This document shows, one piece after another, positions 26,246 to 35,694 of a DNA stretch of 64,000 nucleotides. Below the pieces are notes generated by a model that worked only from the letters and a program-made list of their open reading frames with translations, had not been told where the DNA came from and ran no database searches. The position numbers and the translations under genes are program-made. Numbering within the stretch: the stretch's first letter is position 1; each line of letters begins with the position of its first letter. The stretch is from Ornithinimicrobium sediminis (GTDB lineage: Bacteria; Actinomycetota; Actinomycetes; Actinomycetales; Dermatophilaceae), in contig NZ_JAJSDQ010000001.1 in the NCBI RefSeq assembly GCF_021272345.1, positions 248,001-312,000 on the forward strand, given 5' to 3'.

Positions 26246-27352
26246 CTAGCGATCCACGCGGTGACTCCCGATCCAGTCCCAGTCCAACTCAAGACCGAAG
26301 CCGGCCCCGGAGGGCACGGGGTATCCGCTGCCGTCTAGCTCAGGCCGGTTGGCGAGCATCTGCCAGAAGATGGGGTCACGGTCGGGGTGGAAGCACTCCA
26401 CGAAGGTGCCGTGTGGCTGAGATGCCAGAAGATGGATGGCGATGTGAGGCTCCTCGTGGTGGGCCATCTGAACTCCGAACGAGCGTGCAGTCCCTGCTAC
26501 GGCCAGCCACTCGGTAGGGCCACCGGACCAAGAGGCATCGTAGTTGCATACGTCGATGGCCCCCTCCAACATCAGGTCCCTGGCTCCGGCCCGGGAGTGT
26601 TCGCTCTGCCCGGCGGCGACCGGGACACTTGCCTTGAACCGCACGTCCCGCATCCAGCGGCGGTCGTTGTACCAGCGCACTGGTTCCTCGAACCAGCGCA
26701 GTCCGTGGTCTGAGACGGCGTCGGCGAACGCGACGGCGTCCTGTGGCTCGTAACCTTGATTGGCATCGGCCATCAGAACGAAGTCCTCTCCCCCTGCGCG
26801 GCGCATGGCCAGGAAGCGTTCGGCGTCCTGGGTTGGGGACTCCGAGCCGACTTTCATCTTCGAACCGTTGATGCCCAACTCGAGGTAGTCCTCGACCTCG
26901 CGGGCGAGGTCGCCGATGTCATCGCTGTAGTACCCCCCGATGCCGATCACCGGAAGCCGGTCGGTGTAGCCGCCCCACAGTTGGGCCAGCGGCAGTCCAG
27001 CGACCTTGCCCACGATGTCCCAAAGGGCGGTGTCGATCGCTCCGATCGCCATCGTGACCAGGTTACGGTCCCGGAGGATGTCGAAGGTGACCGGCAGCAT
27101 CGCCGCGCGGACCGCCTGGATCTGTAGCGGGTCCATGCCGACGATGCGCGGCCACAGTTCTTCTTGCATGATGCGTGCGATCTCGTGCTGGGTGTTGACC
27201 TCGTCACCGTTGTAGACCTCGGCCGTGACGCCGTCATCCGTTCTGATTCGGGTTACAAGAGTGGCCCGGCTGTCCATCTTGTAGTACGAGCCTTGGAAGA
27301 CCTTCGGCAGTTTGGCAACGACGGGGATAGTTTCCAGTGTCTCCAGCTTCAT
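26246..27352 (-). CDS. Enolase-superfamily (mandelate racemase/muconate cycloisomerase-like) enzyme, copy 2
   Basis: This 368-residue enzyme of the enolase superfamily abstracts a proton alpha to a carboxylate, giving dehydration, racemisation or cycloisomerisation. Visible active-site elements: SKMKVG with the two Lys, metal ligands in ADANQG and WFEEPV, AGQSEHS, and the C-terminal MAHHEEPH. The N-terminal capping domain is complete. The start overlaps the stop of the permease gene (ATGA), showing coupling. The substrate, probably an acid sugar or related carboxylate, cannot be set from sequence. Confidence 0.9.
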   Translation of the reverse strand: MKLETLETIPVVAKLPKVFQGSYYKMDSRATLVTRIRTDDGVTAEVYNGDEVNTQHEIARIMQEELWPRIVGMDPLQIQAVRAAMLPVTFDILRDRNLVTMAIGAIDTALWDIVGKVAGLPLAQLWGGYTDRLPVIGIGGYYSDDIGDLAREVEDYLELGINGSKMKVGSESPTQDAERFLAMRRAGGEDFVLMADANQGYEPQDAVAFADAVSDHGLRWFEEPVRWYNDRRWMRDVRFKASVPVAAGQSEHSRAGARDLMLEGAIDVCNYDASWSGGPTEWLAVAGTARSFGVQMAHHEEPHIAIHLLASQPHGTFVECFHPDRDPIFWQMLANRPELDGSGYPVPSGAGFGLELDWDWIGSHRVDR

Positions 27353-29406
27353 GCCATTCCTTTCTTCTCGTTTACATGTACACGTGTCCCGCGAGGCAAT
27401 TTACCGGGTCCCGGTTCGGGCGGCTGATCCTCAACGGTCGATGCGGGAACGTCTCGGATGATGAAGTGCAGTGCGATTATTGCAGCGACGACAAGAGCGC
27501 CGATTACATTCGTGAATGTCCCAGGCAGGAGCAGGGCCAGCGCCCCGGAGCCGAGCAGGACAATTTCCCAGCTTCGCAACCGCCGGGACCCGTAGCCGGT
27601 CATCGCTACACTCAGTGCCACGGCCCCAGCAGTCGTGGAGATTGCCACTTCGGCGATCGCCATAGGCTCGCCAACCAGTAGCAACTCCGGGCGGACGGCG
27701 AATATGAATGGCATCACGAACGCAATTGCGCACAGGCGCATCGCAGTCAGCGAGACACCAAGCCACCCGGTCCCGGCGATAGCCGCGGCCACGAACGCGG
27801 TCGCCCCAATCGGTGGTGTGAGCCCGCCCAGGGTCGCGTAGTACAACGCGAAGAAATGGACCGCGATGGGTTCCATGCCCAGATTCTGGAGTGCCGCACT
27901 CGTTATGGCAATTGCGATCAGGTAGGAGGGCACCGTAGGCAAACTCAGACCCAGCACGATGTTGATAATTGCGGCCATCACGAGGGCGCCGAAGAGAGAC
28001 ACGGTGGCGAACTGGAATATTAGCTGGCCAAGACTCAGCCCCAGGGCGGTGGTCCCGACGACGGCCACGATAACTTGTGAGCCAGCAACAAGAACACCAA
28101 TCACGCCGATAGTGCTCGCAGCCTGCACACAGCCGGTGACGAGCATACCGCCGTAGGAACGTAGTGAGGTTCGCTTCCAGAGCAACTGAACGAGCGTGGC
28201 TGAAATCAGCAGGGTGACCACGGCGCTGAACCCAGCCATGCGGACTGGATAGCGCTCGACGATCATGTAAATAAGGACAATAACTGGCGGGAAAAGGATG
28301 ACCAACTCGTCCCAGAACTCCTTGATGCGGGGTATCTGGTCACGGGGGATGCCGACTAAGCCGTACTTGTTCGCTTCGGTATGCACCGTAGTGAAGAACG
28401 CGATATAAAAGATCACGGCGGGAATGATGGCTGCCGCCGCTAGTTGATAAAATGGAATGCTCAGGAGCTGAGCCATGAGGAAGACGACCGCGCCCATGAT
28501 CGGTGGTGTCCACTGGCCTCCCGTGGAGGCCGCCGCCTCGATGGCAGCGGCAAATCGAGGCTTAAAGCCGTAGCGCTTCATCATTGGGATCGTGATCGAC
28601 CCCGTGCTGGCAGTGTTCGCCACAGCGCTGCCGTTGATCATTCCGAACAGGGCGCTCGAGACTACAACGACCTTGCCGGGTCCGCCGCGGCGGCGACCGG
28701 CGATGACAAGGGCCAGTTTGAGGAACCCATCACCGCCGCCGGTGGCCATGAGCAACCCGCCGAGAATGATGAAGATGGCGATATCAGTGGCCGCGGTGGC
28801 GGTGATAGCTCCAAAGATTCCGAGTGGACTAATGAAGCCGTCCGCGATCAGGTCGGTGTAGGACGACCCTGCGTGCGAAAGTACACCAGGCGCGTTATGT
28901 CCCCAGAGCCCGTAAGCGAAGAGTATGCCGGTGATGATAGGAAACGCCCATCCAATACTGCGACGAGCCGCAGCAAACAATGTCATGAGCACAAGCGTGC
29001 CCAGTACAATGTCCACGGTCGTGGGCCGCGCATAGCCGAACTCGAAAGCAATGCGCTGAAAGTTGGCGAGGACGTACACGGTACCCGTGATGATGACTGC
29101 CAGATGGGCCACGGCCAGCGCCCCAGCCACGCGGGCCCGTGGGGTGCCTGGAACTCCCTTGCCATCCCAGTTGTTCAGTAGGCACATCGTCGTGGCTGCC
29201 AAGACGTGCACCGAAGTCTGCCGGAAACTCGTGAGCGGGCCGGCACCGGCTGTGTAGAAATGGAATACCACGGTCGCCACACCGACGACAGCCAACGCGA
29301 TGATGCGCCATTGGGGCCGAGAGTGCGCATGCAAATCAGCCGCTGCAGCCACCTCCCCTTGAGGGACAGCTCTCTGTCTCTCTTGCTCTTCGGTCGTTGC
29401 CCTCAC
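27349..29406 (-). CDS. TRAP transporter fused permease (TAXI type)
   Basis: This 685-residue protein is dominated by hydrophobic segments, with an N-terminal DctQ-like four-helix region and a long DctM-like region. The latter contains family stretches such as GLLMATGGGDGFLKLALV and PPIMGAVVFLMAQLL. The fused 4TM+12TM layout and length are those of TAXI-type TRAP permeases that import carboxylates driven by ion gradients. It is co-transcribed with the binding protein directly upstream and the enolase-family enzyme downstream (ATGA overlap). Confidence 0.93.
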   Translation of the reverse strand: MRATTEEQERQRAVPQGEVAAAADLHAHSRPQWRIIALAVVGVATVVFHFYTAGAGPLTSFRQTSVHVLAATTMCLLNNWDGKGVPGTPRARVAGALAVAHLAVIITGTVYVLANFQRIAFEFGYARPTTVDIVLGTLVLMTLFAAARRSIGWAFPIITGILFAYGLWGHNAPGVLSHAGSSYTDLIADGFISPLGIFGAITATAATDIAIFIILGGLLMATGGGDGFLKLALVIAGRRRGGPGKVVVVSSALFGMINGSAVANTASTGSITIPMMKRYGFKPRFAAAIEAAASTGGQWTPPIMGAVVFLMAQLLSIPFYQLAAAAIIPAVIFYIAFFTTVHTEANKYGLVGIPRDQIPRIKEFWDELVILFPPVIVLIYMIVERYPVRMAGFSAVVTLLISATLVQLLWKRTSLRSYGGMLVTGCVQAASTIGVIGVLVAGSQVIVAVVGTTALGLSLGQLIFQFATVSLFGALVMAAIINIVLGLSLPTVPSYLIAIAITSAALQNLGMEPIAVHFFALYYATLGGLTPPIGATAFVAAAIAGTGWLGVSLTAMRLCAIAFVMPFIFAVRPELLLVGEPMAIAEVAISTTAGAVALSVAMTGYGSRRLRSWEIVLLGSGALALLLPGTFTNVIGALVVAAIIALHFIIRDVPASTVEDQPPEPGPGKLPRGTRVHVNEKKGMA

Positions 29407-29468
29407 AACCGCCTCCTCTCTGCCACTATCGGCGAGAGCTCACGGAGAACCCGGGTCACCGCCACGGG

Positions 29469-30506
29469 TTATCCTTGCACCTTGATTTCGTCCGGAACGT
29501 CGATACCCATTTCTTCGTAGTAACGCACGGCACCGGGATGCAGCGGCATGAGGGCCTCGTTAACGGCATCCTCGGGAGTCATCCCTTCCACCTGCGGCAA
29601 CTGCTCACCAATGGTGTCAAGCTCCTCCCAGAATGACTTCGTCATCTGATAGGCTTGGTCTTCGTCAAAGTCGACCGAGGCACCCACCACGACGCCCCAA
29701 TAACCGATGGCCAGGATGTCCTCTTCGGTGTCGTAGGTGGAGGCCGGAATCGTGGCCGGAGAAAGGTCGGGATTGACCTCAACAGCGGCATCCATCTGCT
29801 CTTCGGTGAAGGAGAGCAGCCGTACGGGTCGGGCGGAGTCGACCTCCAGGACGGCGCCGTCGGCCTGCACGCCAGCTCCCCGGAGGGCAAACCCTTCGAT
29901 CTGCCGTCCCTGGTAGGCAGACTGGGCATCGGGAGCGGTGGCCTCGAACCAGTCGACGTCTAGGCCCAGACCCTCTTCGAACACTTCGACGGTCACCATC
30001 GCGCTGGCACCACCCACAGGCCCCGGGTTGAACGCTGCGCCGTCGAGGTCCTCCAAGGTCTGAATGTCGGTGTCCTCACCCACGACCATCTGCCATACGA
30101 CAACTGACAGTGGGAACAGAGTGGTCAGGTCGTGGTCCTCTCCGAGCGCTTCATCCGCACCGTTAGCGTCCAGCATGCCCACATCCAGCTCACCCCGGTC
30201 CATGCGGATGGCGTTCTCCTCGCTGCCGGCGCTCTCTCGTACGGTGATATCCAGGCCAGATGCCTCCGCAACGATCGACATGGATTGCGCACCGTACAGG
30301 TACCACTGTCCGTTGCTCGGTCCCCACCCAGTAGTGATGGCTTCACCCGACGCGGCGCCTTCCTGACCGCCCGTGTCCTCGCTGCCATCAGCGGTTTCCG
30401 TGTCGGGGTCGATCCCGCCACAAGCGGCGACAGCCAGCAGGAGCGGTGCAGCGATCAGGGCAGTCCGCAACTGGCGGGCAGAACCTGTAGTTGTCTTTGT
30501 GCGCAT
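29469..30506 (-). CDS. TAXI-family TRAP solute-binding lipoprotein
   Basis: This 345-residue protein has a lipoprotein signal peptide: basic start, hydrophobic core and lipobox VAAC with Cys29. An acidic Gly/Ser-rich linker follows (DTETADGSEDTGGQEG). The mature part has TAXI features (TGWGPSNGQWYLYGAQSMSI, ESAGSEENAIRMDRGELDVG, FNPGPVGGASAMV). It captures the substrate outside the membrane and hands it to the fused permease encoded 62 bases downstream. Confidence 0.93.
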   Translation of the reverse strand: MRTKTTTGSARQLRTALIAAPLLLAVAACGGIDPDTETADGSEDTGGQEGAASGEAITTGWGPSNGQWYLYGAQSMSIVAEASGLDITVRESAGSEENAIRMDRGELDVGMLDANGADEALGEDHDLTTLFPLSVVVWQMVVGEDTDIQTLEDLDGAAFNPGPVGGASAMVTVEVFEEGLGLDVDWFEATAPDAQSAYQGRQIEGFALRGAGVQADGAVLEVDSARPVRLLSFTEEQMDAAVEVNPDLSPATIPASTYDTEEDILAIGYWGVVVGASVDFDEDQAYQMTKSFWEELDTIGEQLPQVEGMTPEDAVNEALMPLHPGAVRYYEEMGIDVPDEIKVQG

Positions 30507-30601
30507 TCGCTTTCTCTCTTCCTTGAGTTGTCTGCGACCGCTTTGAGGCGGTCCCTATCGGCGATGAACAACATCCGTGGGTGTGCCCAGGACGAACCCG
30601 G

Positions 30602-31831
30602 TCACTGAACGGCGAACTGGCTAGCGCCCTCGCGCACCTGCACCTCACCGGCGTCGCTGGAGCAGGTCCAAGAGGCCACGCTCCACCTGCGGAGCATCGC
30701 TGGGTCTGGTTCGAACCCCAGGCCCGGCGCGGCGGGGAGATGCACCACGCCGTCTCGCAAGGTGGGCTTGCTTAGGAAGAACTCATCCCACAGGGGGTCC
30801 CGCACCGGGTTGGGGAAGGTCTCCTGGATCACGTCATCGCCGCAAGCAGCAAGAAGGTGCGCGTGAATCTGCGGGTCGTGGTGGGGAGCCAGGCCCACGT
30901 CCTTCTGCGTCGCGAAAGCCGCCGCCTCGAGCCACTCGGTGATGCCGCCAGCCCTGGTGCAGTCCAGTTGGAGGTAGCGCAAGCCGCCTTGCTCCACGAG
31001 CGGCACGCACGACCACTTATGCGGTTCCTGCTCCCCGCCGGCCAACGGGACCGGGCTGATCTCGGCTAGACGACCCAGATCTGCAGCGTTGGCGAACCAG
31101 GCCAACGGCTCCTCCAGCCAAGCCACCCCCAACTCGGAGAACCCTCGAGCGGCGAGCGCTGCCTCCGTGAACGTCCACGCGCCGTTGGCATCAACGAGCA
31201 ACCTGATGTCCGGGAAGGTGTCCCGAACGGCGGCGACACGCTTGACGTCGTTAGCCGGTACACGGCCGACCTTCATCTTCGCCGTGTCGAAACCAGCCTC
31301 GACATAGGAGCCGATCTCGTTGATCAGGCCGTCGATTCCCAGTTCGTCACGATCCGCGCTAGGGTAATAGCCCCCGGAGGCATAGGCGGGCACCGTATTC
31401 CGATCCGTGCCAAGGAGACGGTGCAGCGGCACGTCGGCTGCCTTGGCGCGAAGATCCCACATCGCGATGTCGACCGCGGCGATTGCAGCCATCATTTGAT
31501 ACCTACCCCGGTTGCCAAAGTGAGGCTGACCGGTGGTGACCGCCTTTGTACGGCGGAAGGTGGTCTCGAACATGCGCTGCCAGAGTGCTCGTACGTCCCA
31601 AGCGCTCGATCCCAGCAGGATTGGCGACAGGTCCTCCCGGATGACCTTCGCGATCTCGTCCAACGGGTTGCCGTGGGCCTGACCGTAGCCGACGAGGCCC
31701 TCAGCCGTTCGGAGCGTCACGAACACCTGGCCAGCGGTGGTGTACGCCTCGGTGGACATCCAGAAGGTCTTCTGCAGCGGAACCTGCAGGACGTGCACCT
31801 CAATCTCCTCTATAGCCAAACGTTCTGTCAT
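30602..31831 (-). CDS. Enolase-superfamily (mandelate racemase/muconate cycloisomerase-like) enzyme, copy 1
   Basis: This 409-residue enzyme is the first gene of the operon. ATG 31831 is preceded by GAAGGGCGG; the frame extends upstream through the operator boxes but is not expected to be translated. Active-site elements are present: AKMKVG, LVDANGAW, LEEPLA, AGGEQEPHK and APHHDPQIH. It is distinct from the second enolase-family enzyme in the operon (the regions around the motifs differ), so the two probably catalyse different steps, for example an epimerisation and a dehydration, on one carboxylate substrate. Confidence 0.9.
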   Translation of the reverse strand: MTERLAIEEIEVHVLQVPLQKTFWMSTEAYTTAGQVFVTLRTAEGLVGYGQAHGNPLDEIAKVIREDLSPILLGSSAWDVRALWQRMFETTFRRTKAVTTGQPHFGNRGRYQMMAAIAAVDIAMWDLRAKAADVPLHRLLGTDRNTVPAYASGGYYPSADRDELGIDGLINEIGSYVEAGFDTAKMKVGRVPANDVKRVAAVRDTFPDIRLLVDANGAWTFTEAALAARGFSELGVAWLEEPLAWFANAADLGRLAEISPVPLAGGEQEPHKWSCVPLVEQGGLRYLQLDCTRAGGITEWLEAAAFATQKDVGLAPHHDPQIHAHLLAACGDDVIQETFPNPVRDPLWDEFFLSKPTLRDGVVHLPAAPGLGFEPDPAMLRRWSVASWTCSSDAGEVQVREGASQFAVQ

Positions 31832-31854
31832 GATCCGCCCTTCGCCTGTGGAAT

Positions 31855-31896
31855 CGTTTGTCGGAAACGTTTGTCGGAAACGTTTGTCGTAGACAA
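31855..31896 (-). promoter_or_regulatory. Three-box operator with 13-bp period upstream of the enolase/TRAP operon
   Basis: CGTTTGTCG occurs three times, at 31855-31863, 31868-31876 and 31881-31889, separated by GAAA. This creates two AAACGTTT palindromes centred near 31868 and 31881. LacI-family regulators typically bind palindromes with a central CG. The boxes end 24 bases before the first ATG of an operon that encodes its own LacI regulator. Confidence 0.7.
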
Positions 31897-32329
31897 TAGC
31901 GCGTGGAGCCGGTCCGAACAACAGGTCTAGGTGTGACCTCGGTCACGCTGGCGCGCCAGTCGTGCACACTCACGGCACCCGTTGGCCCAGTTGAGTCGCC
32001 TCGTTCACCTACGCACAAACCCACGCGAGGCCCTCGTCGATGCGGTGCCCAGGCGTGCCTGCGACCCCATGGGGCGCTGCACACGCGATGTGACATGCCC
32101 CGGCATCTCTACGGGCTCGGCGTTGGGAGACGTCTTGGTCGCGTCAGGGAACACATCGGAGTGAGCTCCCGGCATCCCGAGACTGGTTGTGGAAGCCTTT
32201 CGCATGGCCTTGAGGATTGGCGAGGCCGCGAGGGCGCTGACGCCCGCGGATCCCTGGCCTGCCGAGCAAACGGGTATTCCGGACCCCAGCGAAGCACCTT
32301 GCTTCTGCGCGGATCTGATCAACCGTAGA
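31897..32329. other. Intergenic, no intact gene
   Basis: About 430 bases between the operon promoter and the transposase remnant. Several open frames exist but none carries recognisable motifs. Confidence 0.4.
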
Positions 32330-32870
32330 AGTCCCGTAGTGGAGTTGCGCGTGCGCATGGTGCTGCAGGAGCTGATCGAGACCGAGACTACCGAGGCGAT
32401 TGGCGCCGCCCGGCACGAGCGGGCCGCCAAACGGACCCCCGACACAACGGGTCCGGTCGAAACTGCCCACCACCAAGGGTGGGGATGTGTCCGTGTCGAC
32501 TGCGCGTTGTCGCGGCGGTGATGGAGGCCTACGTCCGGGGGTGTCCACCCGCTCCGTCGACGACCTGGTCGTCGCGCTGGGTGGCACCCGGACCTGCAAG
32601 TCCGAGGTGTCCAGGACCTTCGCGGGCCCGGATGAGTCGGCCGGAACGTTCCGCACCCACCGGCTGGACCACGCCGCATCCGCGTACGTGTACCTGGACG
32701 CGACCTATCTTCACCCGCGCTTCGAGGCCTCGATGGCCGCGTCCAACGCCGTGGTGATCGCCACCGGTGTCACAGGCGCACGTCCCGAAGGCCGAGACCG
32801 AGATGGTCGCGGCGGCACAAGCACTCCGATCAGGCCTGCGCAAGACGTACTACCCCATCTAGTAGCACGT
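32330..32870 (+). pseudogene. IS256-family transposase remnant
   Basis: Pieces typical of an IS256-type transposase appear in order but in different frames: MVLQELIETETTEAIGAARH from about 32357, TTKGGDVSVS near 32465, then GVSTRSVDDLVVALGG, KSEVSRTFAGPDESAGTFR, YVYLDATYLH and finally HVPKAETEMVAAA near 32775. The first catalytic Asp (LDATY) is retained, but frameshifts and an internal deletion remove the rest. The remnant overlaps the 3-prime end of the M20 amidohydrolase gene on the other strand. Confidence 0.75.
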
Positions 32871-34080
32871 TCGCACCATGTTCGATGTCCTGCCAGCTGC
32901 TGTGTTCTTGTGGGCTATGGCTCTTGCCTCCCGCGCTGGGGATAAAGATCATGGCTGTTGGCGTGAGCCGGGCCATGTTTTGTGCGTCGTGGCCCGCCCC
33001 GGATGGGATGTCGGTCACGCTGAGGTTGCGCCCAAGAGCAACCTCTCGAAGCAAAGCTCGTATATGCGGGTCAAGAGGGACGGGGGCAGTTACGCTCATC
33101 CGCCGGAAACTGGCCTCAACGCCGTACTGGTTCGCTGCATTAGAAGCGCAGTCAATGATGCGTTGCTCGAGCTGGGACAGGACGTCCGGGTCGGGGTCGC
33201 GGAAGTCAAGGTGCAGGCGCGCAAGCCTTGGAACGACGTTCGTGCCGCCTGGTTCGATCTCCATGAGGCCACAGGTCAGGACGGCGGTGCTACTAGTTCC
33301 GGAAGCGATGCGTGCCAATTGCCCCAGGAAGGAGCCGGCCGCCTGCATGGGATCGCGCCGCAGGCGCATCGGGGTTGTCCCGGCGTGGTCCTGACTTCCT
33401 ACGAAGTCCAGTTGTCCACCGGCGAGACCGACGATCGACGTCACGATACCTATGTCCGTATGGCTCTCTTCCAGGACGGGCCCCTGTTCAATGTGCAGTT
33501 CCACGAAGGCGTGCACATCGTGAGATGATAGTGCCGTGCGTGTGGCGTGGCGTGGGTCCCAGTCCATAGCCGAGAGCGCATCCACGAGCAGATCTCCCTC
33601 CCGTCCACGAAGTTGCTGGAGTTCCTCCCAGGTAAAGTTATCGACCAGCGCGGTCGAGCCGAGCAGGTGGTGGTAATTGCCTTCTTCGTCGGCGAAGATC
33701 ACGACTTCTACGGGCCGTTGCAGGGCCGGTGCGGCTTGGCCGAGGACGCGGAGCACTTCGAGCGCTGCCACGGATCCAACGATCCCGTCGTATCGACCGC
33801 CTTCGGGGACACTGTCTAGGTGCGATCCAGCACAGACGGGGGCCGCCTTAGGCACATTCATACCTTCGGCCCGAATGAAGATGTTCCCGATCCCGTCCGT
33901 TCGCATTGTTAGGCCGTGCTCTTGACACTGGCCGTGGAGCCACTGTCGCATCTGCTTGTCTGCTGAGGAAAAGCTGGTGCGGCTCACGCCTCCGGATGGG
34001 GTCTGTCCCAGCGTGGCGAGGTGTTCGATGTCTCTCTGGATTCTCTCGATGGAAACGTTCAATGCTGCCGCTTTACTCAT
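32830..34080 (-). CDS. M20-family amidohydrolase (N-carbamoyl-amino-acid/allantoate type)
   Basis: This 416-residue zinc-dependent amidase of the allantoate amidohydrolase/N-carbamoyl-L-amino-acid hydrolase group normally hydrolyses ureido or carbamoyl groups. Metal and catalytic motifs: AGSHLDSVPEGGRYDG, FADEEGNYHH, ELHIEQGPVLE, the dimerisation-domain GSQDHAGTTPM and the C-terminal SGAGHDAQNMA. The start overlaps the stop of the symporter gene by 8 bases. Together with the racemase downstream this recalls hydantoin or N-carbamoyl amino-acid use, although no classical hydantoinase is present. Confidence 0.9.
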   Translation of the reverse strand: MSKAAALNVSIERIQRDIEHLATLGQTPSGGVSRTSFSSADKQMRQWLHGQCQEHGLTMRTDGIGNIFIRAEGMNVPKAAPVCAGSHLDSVPEGGRYDGIVGSVAALEVLRVLGQAAPALQRPVEVVIFADEEGNYHHLLGSTALVDNFTWEELQQLRGREGDLLVDALSAMDWDPRHATRTALSSHDVHAFVELHIEQGPVLEESHTDIGIVTSIVGLAGGQLDFVGSQDHAGTTPMRLRRDPMQAAGSFLGQLARIASGTSSTAVLTCGLMEIEPGGTNVVPRLARLHLDFRDPDPDVLSQLEQRIIDCASNAANQYGVEASFRRMSVTAPVPLDPHIRALLREVALGRNLSVTDIPSGAGHDAQNMARLTPTAMIFIPSAGGKSHSPQEHSSWQDIEHGANVLLDGVVRLAQA

Positions 34081-35545
34081 TGCTTACCCCGGTCTCGGTC
34101 CGCTCGGTTGCCGCGGGGCGCGCATCGGTGGGAGTGTCGAAGAACGGGGCTGTTGCTGCCAGTGGTGGGGCGGGGGTCAGGAGGCTGACGACGATCATGA
34201 GCCCCAGTGACGCGAGGAAGCCGGGCACCACAGGATCGATCGTGGCGGTGTCCCCGAAGAGCCTCCATCCGACGGTCCCCAGCAGTCCTCCCACCATTGA
34301 GGTGATGGCCCCTTCACGCGTGGCACGCCGCCAGAGCACGCCTGCCACCACGGGGACCAGGAACACTGCTCCCATGAGGGCGCTGAACAGCGCGACGATG
34401 AACTGCACGAGCTCACCTGCGCCGAAGCCCGATAGGACCATGGCCAGCGGGACCAGCCCGACGACAACTGTGCCGATACGACCGATCATCAGTCGCCGCG
34501 CTGGTGAGCTGTGGGGTCGAACGGTGCCGTAGATGTCGTGTGACAGGGCGGTTCCTGCCACGAGGAGCACTGACGAGATGGTCGACATCATGGCCGACGC
34601 CACTGCGACAAGGAGCAGTGTGCCCAGGAAGAGCGGCAAGGCGTTGACGGCTAGGACTGGCATGGCACTGTCCCCAGTGCTCAGGGACGGGAACAGCACT
34701 CGGGTTCCCAGAGCAAGGATGAAGACCAGCGAGTGCGCCACCCCTACCAGGACGATGACGAAGCCAACCCCTTTTCGGATCGTGGCCATGTCCTTCATGG
34801 CGTAGAAGCGCACCAACTGCTCTGGACGTGCGACAGCCCCAAGGAAGAAGGCCAGTCCGAGGGTGATCAGCAAAGAAGGCGCTATACCCTCCCAGGTAAA
34901 GGTGATGGGGGCGGCACTGTCCACCAGGGTTAGCATCGAACCGAATCCGCCGGTGTGGGACAGGACGATCGGGATGGCCAGGGCGGCGCCGGCGATCATG
35001 ATCATCATCTGAAGGAAGTCCGTGTAGACCACGGCGACCATCCCACCGATGGCGGTGTATGCCAGCACGATGAGCATGAACCCAATCATTCCGGTCTGGA
35101 CTGGGATCCCGAACAATGCGTTACCGATGAGTCCGCCAGCGATCACCTGGGCAGAGATGTAGACGACGAAGGCAATCAGGATAATGATGGCCGCAATGAC
35201 CCGGGCTGCACTGCTGTAGTACCGGGTGGCGATGAAGTCGGGGAGGGATACCTTGCGCTCCCTGGTGAACCTCGGAGCAATGACTGCCACCATGAGCCAG
35301 TACGCCAGCGGGAAGACGAACACCACCCAAGCAAAAGACCAACCGACGGCGTAGATGACGCCGATGGTCCCAATGAAGAGACCAGAGCTCATTTGGGTGG
35401 CGGCGATACTGGCACCGCCAACAGCCCACCCCAGCTTGCCTCCAGCGATGTAGAAATCTTGGTCATTCCTGGTCAGGCGCAGACCCAAATATCCCAAGCC
35501 GAGCGTGAGCACGAGATACGCGCCGATTACGAGAGTCTCGGTCAT
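34073..35545 (-). CDS. Sodium:solute symporter (SSS family)
   Basis: This 490-residue integral membrane protein has about 13 hydrophobic segments and SSS signatures (LGWAVGGASIAATQMSSG, AYTAIGGMVAVVYTDFLQMM, ARPEQLVRFYAMKD). It imports an organic solute with sodium. It is translationally coupled to the 50-residue membrane protein upstream (ATGA) and to the M20 hydrolase downstream (8-base overlap), so it probably carries the substrate of this cluster. Confidence 0.93.
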   Translation of the reverse strand: MTETLVIGAYLVLTLGLGYLGLRLTRNDQDFYIAGGKLGWAVGGASIAATQMSSGLFIGTIGVIYAVGWSFAWVVFVFPLAYWLMVAVIAPRFTRERKVSLPDFIATRYYSSAARVIAAIIILIAFVVYISAQVIAGGLIGNALFGIPVQTGMIGFMLIVLAYTAIGGMVAVVYTDFLQMMIMIAGAALAIPIVLSHTGGFGSMLTLVDSAAPITFTWEGIAPSLLITLGLAFFLGAVARPEQLVRFYAMKDMATIRKGVGFVIVLVGVAHSLVFILALGTRVLFPSLSTGDSAMPVLAVNALPLFLGTLLLVAVASAMMSTISSVLLVAGTALSHDIYGTVRPHSSPARRLMIGRIGTVVVGLVPLAMVLSGFGAGELVQFIVALFSALMGAVFLVPVVAGVLWRRATREGAITSMVGGLLGTVGWRLFGDTATIDPVVPGFLASLGLMIVVSLLTPAPPLAATAPFFDTPTDARPAATERTETGVSNE

Positions 35546-35694
35546 GACTGGTCACCGCCCACCGAAATGTCGCGACCAGCGCGGGGGCGTTCGGTCTTGT
35601 TCTTCTTCACCATCCAGACCAAGTAAGCCGCGGTCAGGAGCGCATAGAATAGGAAGTAGCCCCACATAATGAAACCTGCATCGAAAATTGACAT
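35542..35694 (-). CDS. 50-residue membrane protein, probable small partner of the symporter
   Basis: A small open frame encodes 50 residues: MSIFDAGFIMWGYFLFYALL, one or two hydrophobic helices, then a basic tail (WMVKKNKTERPRAGRD). The ATG overlaps the stop of the upstream gene (TGATG) and follows GAGGT; its TGA overlaps the symporter start (ATGA). Many SSS symporters have such a short membrane gene directly upstream. Double coupling supports a stoichiometric accessory subunit. Confidence 0.8.
   Translation of the reverse strand: MSIFDAGFIMWGYFLFYALLTAAYLVWMVKKNKTERPRAGRDISVGGDQS

Noticed and set aside
31855-31896. Iteron origin of replication
   Set aside because: Only three short boxes directly upstream of a catabolic operon and no replication gene nearby; an operator explains them better.
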